Assembly: GCF_013426205.1 (NCBI RefSeq)
Contig: NC_089422.1
Span: 9,451,001-9,515,000 of the forward strand
Direction: 5' to 3'
Length of the DNA: 64,000 nt
DNA from: Metarhizium brunneum
Taxonomy: Eukaryota; Ascomycota; Sordariomycetes; Hypocreales; Clavicipitaceae
Shown here: positions 33,784-45,004 of the stretch, one piece after another
Position numbering within the stretch: position 1 is the first letter of the stretch
Layout: every line of letters begins with the position of its first letter
Made by a program: the position numbers and the translations under genes
Notes under the pieces: model-generated
What the model was told of the DNA's origin: nothing
Seen by the model: the letters and a program-made list of their open reading frames with translations, nothing else
The model's database searches: none

Positions 33784-36040
33784 ATGCTTCCATCAAGGAG
33801 AAACGGCGTCGGTGATAGCGGCAGCTTTGTCGAGCCGCCCCTGCCACAAGCTGCCGGCTACGTTATTGTCATCGTGATTGGCTTTTTGATCGCACTCATC
33901 ATGATGGCAATAACTCGTGTATTGAAGAAGACTGCGGGGGAAGATAACAATAAAACAGAAATGTTCATGACGGCCAATCGCACAGTCGGCACAGGACTAA
34001 CAGCATCGGCCGTCATTTCGTCCTGGCTTTGGAGTACGGCGATGCTTGGAAGCACTCTTGTGGGCTACAACTTTGGCGTTGCCGGTCCCTTTTGGTTTGC
34101 AGCAGGGTGAGTCCCGCGTGTAGAGATGGCCTCGGGCTGCACAACCGTCACCAGACTAACAGCTCTATAGCTGCTCACCCATGATTGTCTTCTTCTCCTT
34201 GCTCGGCATCGCCTGCAAACTCCGAGTGCCGGAGGCTCATACATTGTTAGAAATTGTCAGAATCAGATACGGCACGCAGGGCCATGTGGTCTGGATTGTG
34301 CTGTGCTTGATCAACAACATCATTGCTGTAGCAAATATGCTTCTCGGTGCCAGTGCCGCCATTTCCGCTCTGTGAGTGCCGGTGAATGTTCAAACGTGCC
34401 GCCCTGAAACTTGCAGCTTCAAAGCTCTAACAGCACTCTGATTGTCTAGTACCGGAATGCATATCATTGCTGCCACGTTTCTATTGCCCGTTGGGGTTGT
34501 GTTGTACACGTTTGTCGGAGGCATCAAGGCAACCTTTTTAACCGACTACTTCCACACGTTTGTCATTACAATACTTGTTTGCTTTTTTACAATCAAGGTA
34601 TTCTTGGTTCCTGAGATTGGGACGCCGCAAGATATGTTCGATATCATCGCCAAGGCTGGCCAAATCCATCCCGTTGACGGTAATCGAGACGGGTCATATC
34701 TTACCATGACGAGTAAAGGGGTACGTTTACCGAAGGCGCCGACGACAGCAACGTGTGGATTGCAAAGTAACTAACCGGCGGGACACGATAGGCTCTTCTG
34801 TTTGGTATAATTCACATTCTGGCCAACTTTGGACTTGTCATCATGGACACGGGCTTCTTTGCAAAGGCATTCAGTGCTGCGCCGCACGCCGTAGTTCCTG
34901 GGTACATTGTCGGAGGAATCGCATACTTTGCCATCCCGTGGTGTCTCGGGACCATTATGAGCTTCGCGGCGCTGAGTCTAGAGGATACGGAGCGCTTTCC
35001 AACGTTCCCTCGACGCCTGTCGCCTACAGAAGTCTCCAATGGTCTAGTTCTTCCGTATGCCGCCGTCGCCATCGCGGGCAAGGGCGGTGCCGTTGCCGTG
35101 GTGTTGATTACCTTCATGGCGGTTACGTCAACCATCAGTGCCCAAGTCATCTCGGTTTCCTCCATCATTAGTTTCGACATATACCGGCAATACTTCAACA
35201 AGGCTGCCAAAGACAGCGACGCCATCCGATGGACCCATATAGGCGTTGTTGCGTTTGGCATCTTCTCGGCGGCTTTCTCGACAGCACTGCATTACGGCAA
35301 CGTGGATCTTGGCTGGACTCTATACATGCTTGGTGTATTGACCTGCCCCGGAATCGTCCCAACCGTATTCACCATTCTGTGGAAACGCCAATCCAAGCTG
35401 GCTGCCATAAGTTCGCCAATATTAGGAATGGCAACTGGCATCGGCGTGTGGCTGGGTTCAGCGGCAGCTCTCTATGGAGAAATCAGCGTGGCCACGACCG
35501 GGCAGACGTTGCCTTGCGTCTATGGAACAGTCGCCTCTGCCTTCAGTCCAGCCTTGTACTCGGTCGTTGTCACCGTCATTAGGCCGGACAATTTTGACTG
35601 GGCTTCCTTCCGGAACGAAAGACTGGCCTTTACCGCCTCATCGACAAGTGTGGCCGATGTGTCAGAGTCGGACAAAAATGAGAAAAAGACGCACGATGAA
35701 TACATTCAGAGCTATGCCGCCGACAAGGCCAAGCTGAAACGCTGGGGAACGATTGCAGCAGTCTGGAGCTTGGCCACATTTCTGGGACACTGGGTTCTCT
35801 GGTGAGTCGCAAATAGTACATACCTCATAACATTGACTAACACCGGAGCATGTTAGGCCTTTGCCCATGTATGCGGCAAATTACGTTTTCAGCCGGTCAT
35901 TTTTCGTAGCATGGGTAGTTGTATCAATCATTTGGGTCTGGGGGACCATGCTCGTTGCCGGCTTTTACCCCATTATTGATGGCTGGGGACAATTGAGCCA
36001 AGTCTATCGTGGACTTTGCCAAGGACGGGCCAGGAGCTGA
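33784..36040 (+). CDS. dur3: Urea active transporter, SSS family
   Basis: Five exons (33784-34106, 34171-34371, 34450-34720, 34792-35801, 35857-36040) encode 662 residues, the usual DUR3 length. The first span starts near residue 25 (GYVIVIVIGFLIALIM). The conserved block TASAVISSWLWSTAMLGSTLVGYNFGVAGPFW is read across exon 1, followed by GCSPMIVFFSLLGI and PEAHTLLEIVRIRYG in exon 2, typical of fungal and plant DUR3. Exon 4 holds PYAAVAIAGKGG and TSTISAQVISVSSIISFDIYR. The protein imports urea with protons or sodium at the plasma membrane. A loop of charged residues near residue 560-590 precedes the last spans. The promoter carries an inverted GATA pair, fitting nitrogen control. Confidence 0.95.
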
Positions 36041-37901
36041 ACTACATGGTGATTTTCACCCGCAGCTGGAATGCTCCTTTGCCAGCATCAATTGATCCTG
36101 TCGGTTCGTGTGCCTCGCCCGGCTAAGTGACTCGGCGTCAGTGGCTGATTTGGACAGGTCTGGTTGGCTCCAAGGGGTAAATTGGAGGTTCCAACCTGCT
36201 GAGAAGTCGGGGACGCTGTTATTAGGGCTCCACAGCTCGATATGAGATGAATTGATGGCATTCGAGGCGTGAATTTTGGCGGAAAACTTCGTTTTCTAGA
36301 ACCCAGCTTGCCAGCCAACCCGTCTTCGGTGGCGGCGAATGTGAGCGGTTTTAGATGAACCAGACCTTGACAAACTCCACTTCTGGTTTGAACTAATGAC
36401 CAAGGTCAACGGAAAGTGGCTTCTTTGGATGTCTCTTTGTACTTGCATGTGGCAATACAATGCGGATTGCAGCCGTAGAATGTGGCTGCCTCCGGGCGCT
36501 CTCCCGCTCAACACATGCTCGGTTGTTCCGAATATTCCGTGCGTGTTTTAGAATGCTGACAGGTGTCAAATGGCCATTTCTGGAATAGCGGACAGTTGAA
36601 GAGGCGCTGGCCATTACAGAATTTTGGCTTGGATCTATTTTTTACTAGTGTTATTATGCATGTCAATGGTATGCATGTCTTCATGTAGACTGCAGCATCA
36701 AGGCCATGACTCTGACATGACCAAGTAGTACTCCAAAGCTGTTCCTTTCCATCGGTTCCCGATACCAGGCGCCTGTTTACATGCTTGGTTAGCATTTGAA
36801 ACCATGGATGCACGTCATAGTTTAGATCATGCAGTTTTCTTTCCACAGACACTGGTTCTGCCTTTGATGGTCAAGGCGCCTCATACCAACACGTTGCGCC
36901 GGCCAAACTCGATCTATTCGACATGGGCGTAGATATGGACAAGGTCCGCCCATCCGCCGTCACCCCGGCTCTTCACAACCAACCATGACTTCTTGCGCCA
37001 TCCCAGAACGCTGGGCTGAAAGGAGCTGACGTCGTCTGCAGGCCAATGTCCTCAAATGTTCCGTGGAAGCCACTGAACCCCCTGCCGGCCCCCGCCAACA
37101 TGACTCAACGACTGTCGCACTTGCCAGTACCATGGTTTCTCTCGACCATGGGCTCCGTGATGCCGCGTCGACTAGTTTGCTGCATGGAATTGGCTACCCG
37201 GACAATCATGCGGTAGATAAGCCTAGGCTGAGGAGTACCAAGACGTTGGGAGAGCTGACACGGCCCGCCGAGGACGAACATCGTGTTTCACCGCGGTAGT
37301 CCGCCAGGCTCCGTGTAGAGGTGGCATGTGGGTTTTGCTTGACGAACAACACCATCGTGAATCGTGGGACGCGGGATGCGGGACGCAGGGCCTTCCGGTG
37401 CGATCCAAAGGGGGGGATGGGTCCAATTTGCGCCGTCGTGGATCCGGGGTAGCTGTGCCTTTAGATATCAATGATAACATGGCTGGTGTTTATTGCAGTC
37501 AAACGACACCTGCCCGTTGGTATTGCCAACTACTCCTCGTGTCATACCGGCATCCTCGATTGGCTGCGCCCAACGAGCCAAAATCCTGACGGCGCTAGAC
37601 TCTAGACTGCGAGGGGTCCTCGGTATTGACACCAAAATCACCCGTCTAAATGAGTCCCGAAACGGCCAAGAACAGTTCCAAGATCGCCGTCCTCGTGGGC
37701 CCTCGTTCTTCACCCCCCCCTGAGTTCCGGTGGGAAGCGCTTGGCATCACGTCTGGTCGAGTCTGGTACTTTACTGGTGGTGGCTCAACGTCGCACAACC
37801 CACCTTTACCTTGTTGGTTGCTGCGTTTCTTCATATATGCGCACCAAGGGCCAATTCTCCGTCCTCGATCCCAGTTTGGGAATCCTTTGGGTAGTCCCCA
37901 T
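36041..37901. other. Gene-free stretch
   Basis: About 1.9 kb between DUR3 and the PTH11-like gene. Several open frames (for example the 5' extension of the next gene from 37650) lack family motifs. I see no repeat or RNA gene. Confidence 0.45.
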
Positions 37902-39479
37902 ATGAACTCGCAAGACGTAGATGCGTCTCCAACCAGCATCATGTCGAGTCTAGCGGCGGAATCATGGTCCTGGTACGGACTGACGTGGCTGGTCGTGGCC
38001 ACCAGAATGTTGGTCTTGTTGAATCTCTCTGCTGTCGAGCCAGCCATGTTCATGTCGAGTTGTTGTTCTAACAGGCTACCTAGGGCATCGCAGGTTCTTC
38101 TGAGGGGCTCCGTAAAAAAGCTCAAACTAGACGACTTCCTCATGGTCATGGCCATGGTACGTTTGGCGTGTTCCACGTACTGCACATGATCCCGATGCCG
38201 TGGCTGATGTTTGCTGGATATTCATCTAGTGCACCGATACGGTCCTCATTATCGCGACCAACATCATAGCAACTACGAATAGTAACCTGATCGATCCCAA
38301 CCACCCGGCGTCGCTATCACCGGAAGACATCAGGCAACGCGAGTTTGGGTCCAAAATGGTGCTTTTAGCAGAACAGATGCAGTGCGTGACCATTTGGCTG
38401 GTCAAGGCTTGCCTGCTGCTCATGTACCATCGTCTCACGTAGGTTCCGGCTCTACATGCAGCTGGCATCATGGTGATGGATTCGCCATGTGCAGTGTAGC
38501 TAACTCTCATGATAGATTGAGTTTAAAGGGCAACCTGGTGGTCAAGATTGTGGCTTGCTATGTCGCCGTTGGCTTCGTCTTGATGGAGATATTGTATTTG
38601 GGAGTTTGGTGCAGGCCCTTCTCTCAATACTGGGCAGTGCCTCCCGATTCCAGTGAGTCTTTGTTCTGGTTCCCGTCATGCCGGCACCAAGTCATAGTAA
38701 CCGCATCCTTTTCAGCACAATGTTCTGCAGCGACAAACCATCTCATAACCAACGCTGTGCTCAACATCTCATCCGACATCATGATAATTCTCATACCGAT
38801 GCCCGTCTTCCTACAATCACGGCTGAAGTGGAGGAAGAAGCTGATCTTGGTTGGCGTTTTTGCACTGGGCGGATTTACGGTACGCATGACCCTCGGGCAT
38901 TTCTGGAAGACGGGCCGTTGTTGGCTAACATGCCATGTCTGGTAGATTCTGTCGGCGATTCTCAACAAATTTTACAGCTTCAATGAGCCGTTTGGATCCG
39001 CGTGGACGTTTTGGTACATTCGGGAATCGTCCACTGCCATCATCGTTGCCAATCTTCCGCTTACGTGGACCGTCTTCCGACGTCTCTTCCATCTGCGATC
39101 ATTCGACAATAGCGAGTACTCGTCCAAGACCCGAAGCGGTCAACCCAGTTCAACTTTGCGATCCCACGGCCAAGCTCACGGCCGCACCCCGAATCGCAGC
39201 TACATCAGACAGGGCGACGCCAATGACGACGACTTGGCAGGCAGCCAGGAGGAGATTACGAAAGGACATGGCATCTCGCTGCGCATCTACCAGCGTCATG
39301 ATGTGCAGATTAGCTCCGAGCCGGTTACCAATCATCACGCTCGGCAGTTATCCAACGAGTCACTACCCGACGGCCTCACCACGACGATTAAGGGTGGCGC
39401 TTCTGGGTCCTTCCTACTTGATGCCGAGACTGCATCGGATAAATCGTATCCAGCTGTGAAGGTGAACTCTAGCGTGTGA
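37902..39479 (+). CDS. PTH11-like 7TM protein (fungal rhodopsin domain)
   Basis: Six exons (37902-38008, 38084-38156, 38230-38438, 38516-38652, 38716-38879, 38946-39479) encode 407 residues. The start at MNSQDVD was chosen because it gives a short extracellular N-terminus; the frame is open upstream to 37650 with sequence unlike the family. Family marks are WYGLTWLVVATRM in span 1, KKLKLDDFLMVMAM before span 2, WLVKACLLLMYHRLT, the CRPFSQYWAV loop, QCSAATNHLITNAVLNISSD and RLKWRKKLILVGVFALGGF. These belong to the SAT4/rhodopsin-domain integral membrane proteins related to Magnaporthe PTH11, a surface-sensing receptor. There is no CFEM domain. The C-terminal 140 residues are hydrophilic and cytosolic. 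The 75-nt first intron has a weak GTTGGT donor. Confidence 0.85.
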
Positions 39480-39987
39480 TTTGTTGCTCTTTGATGTGGA
39501 CTTTATAGACCAGCATGTACTTGCCGTGGGATTTGTGTATTATACCCTTTTACTTGGAGCTTTTGCAATCATTGACATGATTGCACTTTGATCGTGAGGA
39601 GCAGTGGTTGTTCATCACTGGTTGTTGACATTGCGGCCATCTCGTACACAAACTTTGCCATTTGCCACAGACTGTGAATCCGTGTGGGTGCGTAGTATTG
39701 ACAATTAAAGACGCCTGGCCGTTTAATCCCCTGTGGCTTGCACCAGCAGCCCGCGTGAGACAGGATGAACCGAGGTGGACACTCACGATATCCACAACCA
39801 CGTGAAAGAGCAGTTCAATGAGAAAAAGATGCAGCGGCCACTGTGACTCCATGTTGTTCCAGGTATTCCATCTCCCTCTTTCATGGTGCTGTCCCGTGAG
39901 TCTGGGACATCCGCCCTTGGACAGCATCCGCGCCACTCCTTCTCATGACACAGTCAGAGGCCCTTGCCAAGCATCTCGAAAGTCGGC
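39480..39987. other. Intergenic region
   Basis: About 500 bp between two same-strand genes, holding the terminator of the receptor gene and the promoter of the YhhN gene. Nothing specific is recognised. Confidence 0.5.
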
Positions 39988-40683
39988 ATGGCAACGGCTG
40001 CAATTACGGCACCAACCATGGACAATGCCGTGCTGTCCATGTCCCTAGGGTCATCTGTCCTTTACGGCATCCATCTCCGGTCCGAGCCGTCGCACTCGCG
40101 CATGGCCTTCAAAACAACAGCCACCGCGCTCCTCGCCGTGTTTGCCGGTACGCAAAGCCGGCATTGGCAACTCGTCCCGGCCCTCGCGCTCGGGTCACTG
40201 GGCGACGCTTTTCTTGCCTGGCCAGGCGACGAAGCGTTCTTCCGGGGACTGGCCAGCTTTCTTGTTGCCCATGTGTTCTATGCCTCGCTCTTTGCGGGCA
40301 TTGGCAATGGCATCGACTTTGTCCTGCGTGACGTGCAGCGCCTGGGCCTGGCGGGAGGAATGCTGCTGCTTGCGCCGTTCATGAGCTTCGCGCTGATGCC
40401 CAACGTTTCGAAATCTCTGCAAATCCCCATCGCATTATACTCGACGGTCATCTTGATCATGGTGCTCTCTGTCCTCACCGTGGACAATGACCAGGTGGTT
40501 TTGGGGGCCGTTCTGTTTGCGATTTCAGATAGCGTCCTTGCTACCGATGAGTTTTTGATGCCCAAGGACTCGAGATATCGGGGATTGATGCAGCACATTG
40601 TTTGGATTTTTTACTACACTGGCCAGCTGCTGATTGCCGCTGGGCTTGTCGATGGATGGGACTGGGTCAACCAGCTCAGGTAA
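39988..40683 (+). CDS. YhhN/TMEM86-family membrane protein
   Basis: An intronless frame of 231 residues from the ATG at 39988. It is almost entirely hydrophobic with about eight spans. It shows the family pattern GSLGDAFLAWPGDEAFFRGLASFLVAHVFYA, written here as two neighbouring blocks (LGSLGDAFLAW and FLVAHVFYASLF), then GAVLFAISDSVLATDEF and a C-terminal WIFYYTGQLLIAAG. Asp residues in the SLGD and SDS motifs are the proposed catalytic residues of animal TMEM86 lysoplasmalogenases, which hydrolyse the vinyl-ether bond of lysoplasmalogens. Whether the fungal enzyme has that substrate is unknown. An ATG at 40021 is a less likely alternative start. Confidence 0.85.
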   Translation: MATAAITAPTMDNAVLSMSLGSSVLYGIHLRSEPSHSRMAFKTTATALLAVFAGTQSRHWQLVPALALGSLGDAFLAWPGDEAFFRGLASFLVAHVFYASLFAGIGNGIDFVLRDVQRLGLAGGMLLLAPFMSFALMPNVSKSLQIPIALYSTVILIMVLSVLTVDNDQVVLGAVLFAISDSVLATDEFLMPKDSRYRGLMQHIVWIFYYTGQLLIAAGLVDGWDWVNQLR

Positions 40684-43600
40684 CCACCAGACCTTCTTAT
40701 TGCAGCAACCTGTCGCCGAGGCTTATGTTGAAGGACATTATTATAAAAGCCTGGTTACTTTCTTTGGCCTTTGACGTGCTGGCCGGATTCTTCTGGGTTT
40801 CTTGGCAGCACATTCCCTACTGTACAGAAAGTGATTCCAGGGTACAAGACATTGCCACCTTAAGGTTATACCTCCATACGACCGCGTGTCCTTTTGATCT
40901 CGGGCAAGCCAGTTCACAATCTGCTCAATTCAAACCAGCAGCGTATGGCTATATAGGATGCGGAAAGTGCCAGCATAGACTTTCAATGATATAGATGGCG
41001 CTCCCAGCCTCTTGGATCGGTGTGCAGTTCTGTCAACTTCGTTCAAGCAATCTTGGCTGCTCATAAGCCTGTCGAAACGTATTGGTCGTCTTGGAACGGT
41101 GCAACCATTAGATGCCTGGCAAGGCTTGTTTTTCTTTGCCCAGAGACCAGTTGCCACATGTGCGTCATGCTTTCTTTCCAAGCCAAAGACGCTACTGTTG
41201 TCTTCTTGTTGCGGATTCCTGCTGCTAAAGCAACCTCGGGGAGGGCCTTGGCAGGGCCTTGGTTCAAGCCAGAAAGAGCCAAGTACATCTTTCGACCATG
41301 ACAGCACCCATGACGGCCAAAAGTCCGTAGACTCCGTACGTCGAGCAGTCTTGGACCTACTGCCAGTGGGGTTTACGACTTGGAGACCACTCCCATCTCC
41401 ACCAAGATGTTGCACAAGACCGGCTTGCGCCGGTTTTGACCCCGTCGATGTGGGTTGCCATGGCGTGCCCATGGGGAACAATATTCCCCAGGCCGAAAAG
41501 AGCGATATCGACTTGTACCAAGATAGTTCCCGTGCCAAGACAAAGTAACCAAGGTCCTGTCGGGGTGTGACTGTCGCGAAGTACATCTATTAAAATAGTA
41601 ATAGACAAACGTCAGAAGCGAATTTCGGGATCCAGACGTCGCGGGACCTTGTCCAGTTTGCTCGTAAATAAGCTGTGTGCGCAAGGGTTCCCATTCTACC
41701 AATACTACATAGTTGTTAGGCATATCTGAAAGACATTGCTGTGGTTCGAAAACATGTGCGGCTTAACCTGCTACACAGAGCGAATCCAGAGGCAGTACCA
41801 AGAAGCAAGAATCGTTGATTCTGTTGAATGCCCGAGCCGAGCAGTCTCACTCGCTGTCTGCAACCCTGCCAATACTACGTGGATGAGGTCAAGCCACAGA
41901 AGAGCCACGAATAACATGGTGAAGGACTGAGCGTCATCGCCCTCGTATGTATTTACCTCATTAACCGAGGAGGAAACGCGGTCACCAGCCGGACGAGTTA
42001 TGTTGCGCCTTGCACAAGGGAGGACTTTGGAGTCTGCTGAACATTTAAGCCTGCACCGACTCCAGTGAGGGCCAAAGCCAACATGGAGGGCTTCCTGACG
42101 GGGCAATGGTGAATGACGGAAGTTTGCGGTATAAATCAACTCAAGAAAATACCGGACTGCTGCATGCATAGTGTACTCCGCGGGGAAGCTGTAAGCTCGG
42201 TTCAATACGAGGGCAGTCTACGTACATCTAGGCCAACATCCTACAGATCACGTCGACTCGGGCAGGGAGAATCGTGTTGGCCACTGAAGGTGTCGACGAA
42301 TTCCAAAAAGCCATTGTATAATGGAATAATCCCCGTGCCTCCCGTAGGATAAGCCAAAGCCTTGTCTAACGGGCCTTGTTGCAGCCAAGAGATTCAAAGG
42401 TTCCTTGAACCAGGGTTATGCAGACCAATCCACTAAGAGGAGCCACCCCGCGCAGCGTGATTGTGGTCATGTCTGGTCAACATTGAAGGTCAACTGGTGT
42501 TGCAGACGCGGCACGATATGGGGGCTGTCGTGAGGTTGTCAGCAATGAGCCAGGGCGTCCGCAATCACTTCAGTGGCACACTACTCTGTGCAAGCATGTC
42601 GGCTCTACATTAAACTGTCTATCCGACGAGACTTCTTACCAAGAGAAGAACCTTTGATTACTGCCCGCGGGGATTCCTATCCAGGTTGGCGCCGGAGAAA
42701 TGCGTCAGCAGTCATGGCAGCATGTCTTGTAAAGGGCGTCTATTATCGAGACTATCTGCCCAATTCCTCCGGCCCTAGTCGGCCAACTTAAAAAAAAGTC
42801 TAAAATTCAAGACTTGGTGAATTAGTAGAAACAAAAGTCCGCTGGACAGGATGCTCGAACCTGACCTCGGGCGATGAGCCTTGAAGCGGGTGTGGACATC
42901 AGGCCGCACCAGTTTTCCGGCGTGGCATTTGGCGAAACGTCTGCGGTTGTAGTGATGATGCTGTTGGCCATGCCATTTCGCCTTGGGAAAATGCATGCAA
43001 CCAGTCGACATGGCGCGGAAGCAAACTGCTCTCGGTACATGCTGTTGACTCTGGAGTGCCCGATTCGGCTCGAGCTTGCGACATGGCGGCCAGCGCTATC
43101 GAACACCGTTCGAAATGTCAAGTCCGTTGTTTAACCCGTCATGTCGTGACAAGGCCCGCAGGCCGTCACTTCAAATTGGCTCACACAGTGTGGCAGGAGG
43201 GCAACTGGCCGAGATTCGTCCACCACTGGATAGGTACCTGGAAGACGTCGACGACTGTGGACAGTGACTCTCTTGGCGACCAGGGATTCAACACCGCGTC
43301 GGGCCACCTACGAACAGGGCTGCGTCGACCCGGTCAGGCAATGCGACAATGTGGGTTGATCAAGACACACCCCTGAGTCGGCGGCCGCGTCGGGTGGGTA
43401 TGCCCAGTTGGGTGTTCTTTTAGATGTCTGGTTCATGTTGTACATGGTCGGTATTGGGGTTTTGGCATCAATACAACACGACTTGTTTGGAGATTCAACC
43501 GAGACATGTGCGCCGCGATGAGTTGCGTGACAACGGGGGCCGAACAAGCCACGACAACACTCTTGCCTTGAACAGACTCGGGATCGTAGAGAGTGAACAC

Positions 43601-45004
43601 CACATGTCGAGTACTCTATCAACATTGAAGCCTCAAGTCTTTAGTGGATGGGTGTGCCGGTGAGGGCGCCAAACCGAGGATATCCCATTGACCAGCCTAG
43701 TATCCCGGCAACGCCACCAGGACCGTTTTGGTAGGAGGCCGAATAACCTTAATGACATTCACCGTAGCCTTTTATTTTCTTGTCCCTCATGACCATTTGC
43801 AGGACTGTATGCATGGACCCTTTGAGGGCAAAGTAGCCAAGTTGACGTGTGTGTATTTGGGGTAATGATGCAAATCTTGTCGACTTGCCAGATCTTCCCT
43901 AGCGCGCTGGCAAGAAAGGGGTCCGGTTCTACGGAGTAGCTTGACTTGATTGCGCCTTGCGATGAAGAGTCAATTCGATGCCAGGAGGGCGCCGATTGCA
44001 CGCTGGTACAGCCCATGGGCCCTGTGGTCTTGTCCCGAGTATCGCTCGAGTCTAGATGGCTTTCTTCAACACGGCTACTATTGTCACCAGAGATGATGTT
44101 CATGTCGGAGTGATGTATGAGGCTCTAGAACCTACTCGACTATTCACGTTGGCCGTTCCTGCTCGTCTCTCACCATCCTGTACAGAGTATCAAAACGACG
44201 TCGGCTGTACATCGGAGGTGATTAGTATTGTGAACAATACAAAATCCTCCACGGCCAACAAATTTGAACTCTCTAAACGCAAACTAACAGAGCCAGCTAG
44301 TCGTCCCTTCTAATTACGCCTAGTCTCACAGTGCCCAATCCGAGCGGCGGAGCACCGTATGATAAATCCCACTTGGAGGCCGGCCATCGCCAATCGGAGG
44401 GCATACACCAGAACCACATCGTATCCATGACACACCTGAAGGCGAGTTGCCAAAGACAAGAGGGAGAGAGAAAAAAAAAAAGTTCCCACGCTTGCAGCCG
44501 GGGTTGGCCTAGACAGGGGGGGTTTGGGGGACGCTACGCGAGCCGGCCAGATGGACGAGCAACCCAATGCCCAGAAAAAGCAGACGCCGCGCCTGGAGCT
44601 CGCGGTTCATCCCAAGTGATGATCATGACTCTACTGGTATCGCGCGCCCGAGTGTGTATTTGGGATCTTTTGTATTTTTCCCGGGGTGCGGCATTGGAGT
44701 CGGCGGACCCCGACACGGCCGTTCCACGGGCTCTTTGGTCTGGATGGAGTTTGGGTACATGCCATTTAATACATGCGATATCCTCACTAGCAGTCTGGCG
44801 TTTCAAGCTCCTTGCCTGCGTCTCGTCTCGTCTTGTTGATCGTTGGGACGAGTGACCATCCGTCGCATCGCACTCGACGCGACCGCTTCGCACAGAGCCC
44901 AGCCCGGCTCTCCTGTCCTGCTTCTTTTCGTCTCGCCAGCCAGACAGACGTTGGCTTTTTTTTTTTTTTTTTTTTTTTTTGGCTCTGCACCGGCCGCAGC
45001 AGCC
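40684..45004. other. 4.3-kb gene-free stretch
   Basis: The longest gap in the window. No family is recognisable on either strand, although open frames of up to about 218 codons exist. It carries AACATTGAA at 42479 and 43621, TACGGAGTA at 43930, and ACTCCGTAC at 41331. The right end is the OPT promoter and leader, which includes a 25-base T run. Confidence 0.5.
44956..44980 (+). repeat. 25-base poly-T tract before OPT gene
   Basis: An uninterrupted run of 25 T ends 24 bp before the OPT start codon, so it lies in the core promoter or 5' leader. Poly(dA:dT) tracts exclude nucleosomes, and a run of this length is prone to slippage and to sequencing error. Confidence 0.9.

Noticed and set aside
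41012..41548. 178-codon open frame in the long gap
   Set aside because: No domain, odd composition and no start context; overlapping minus-strand frames are equally long.
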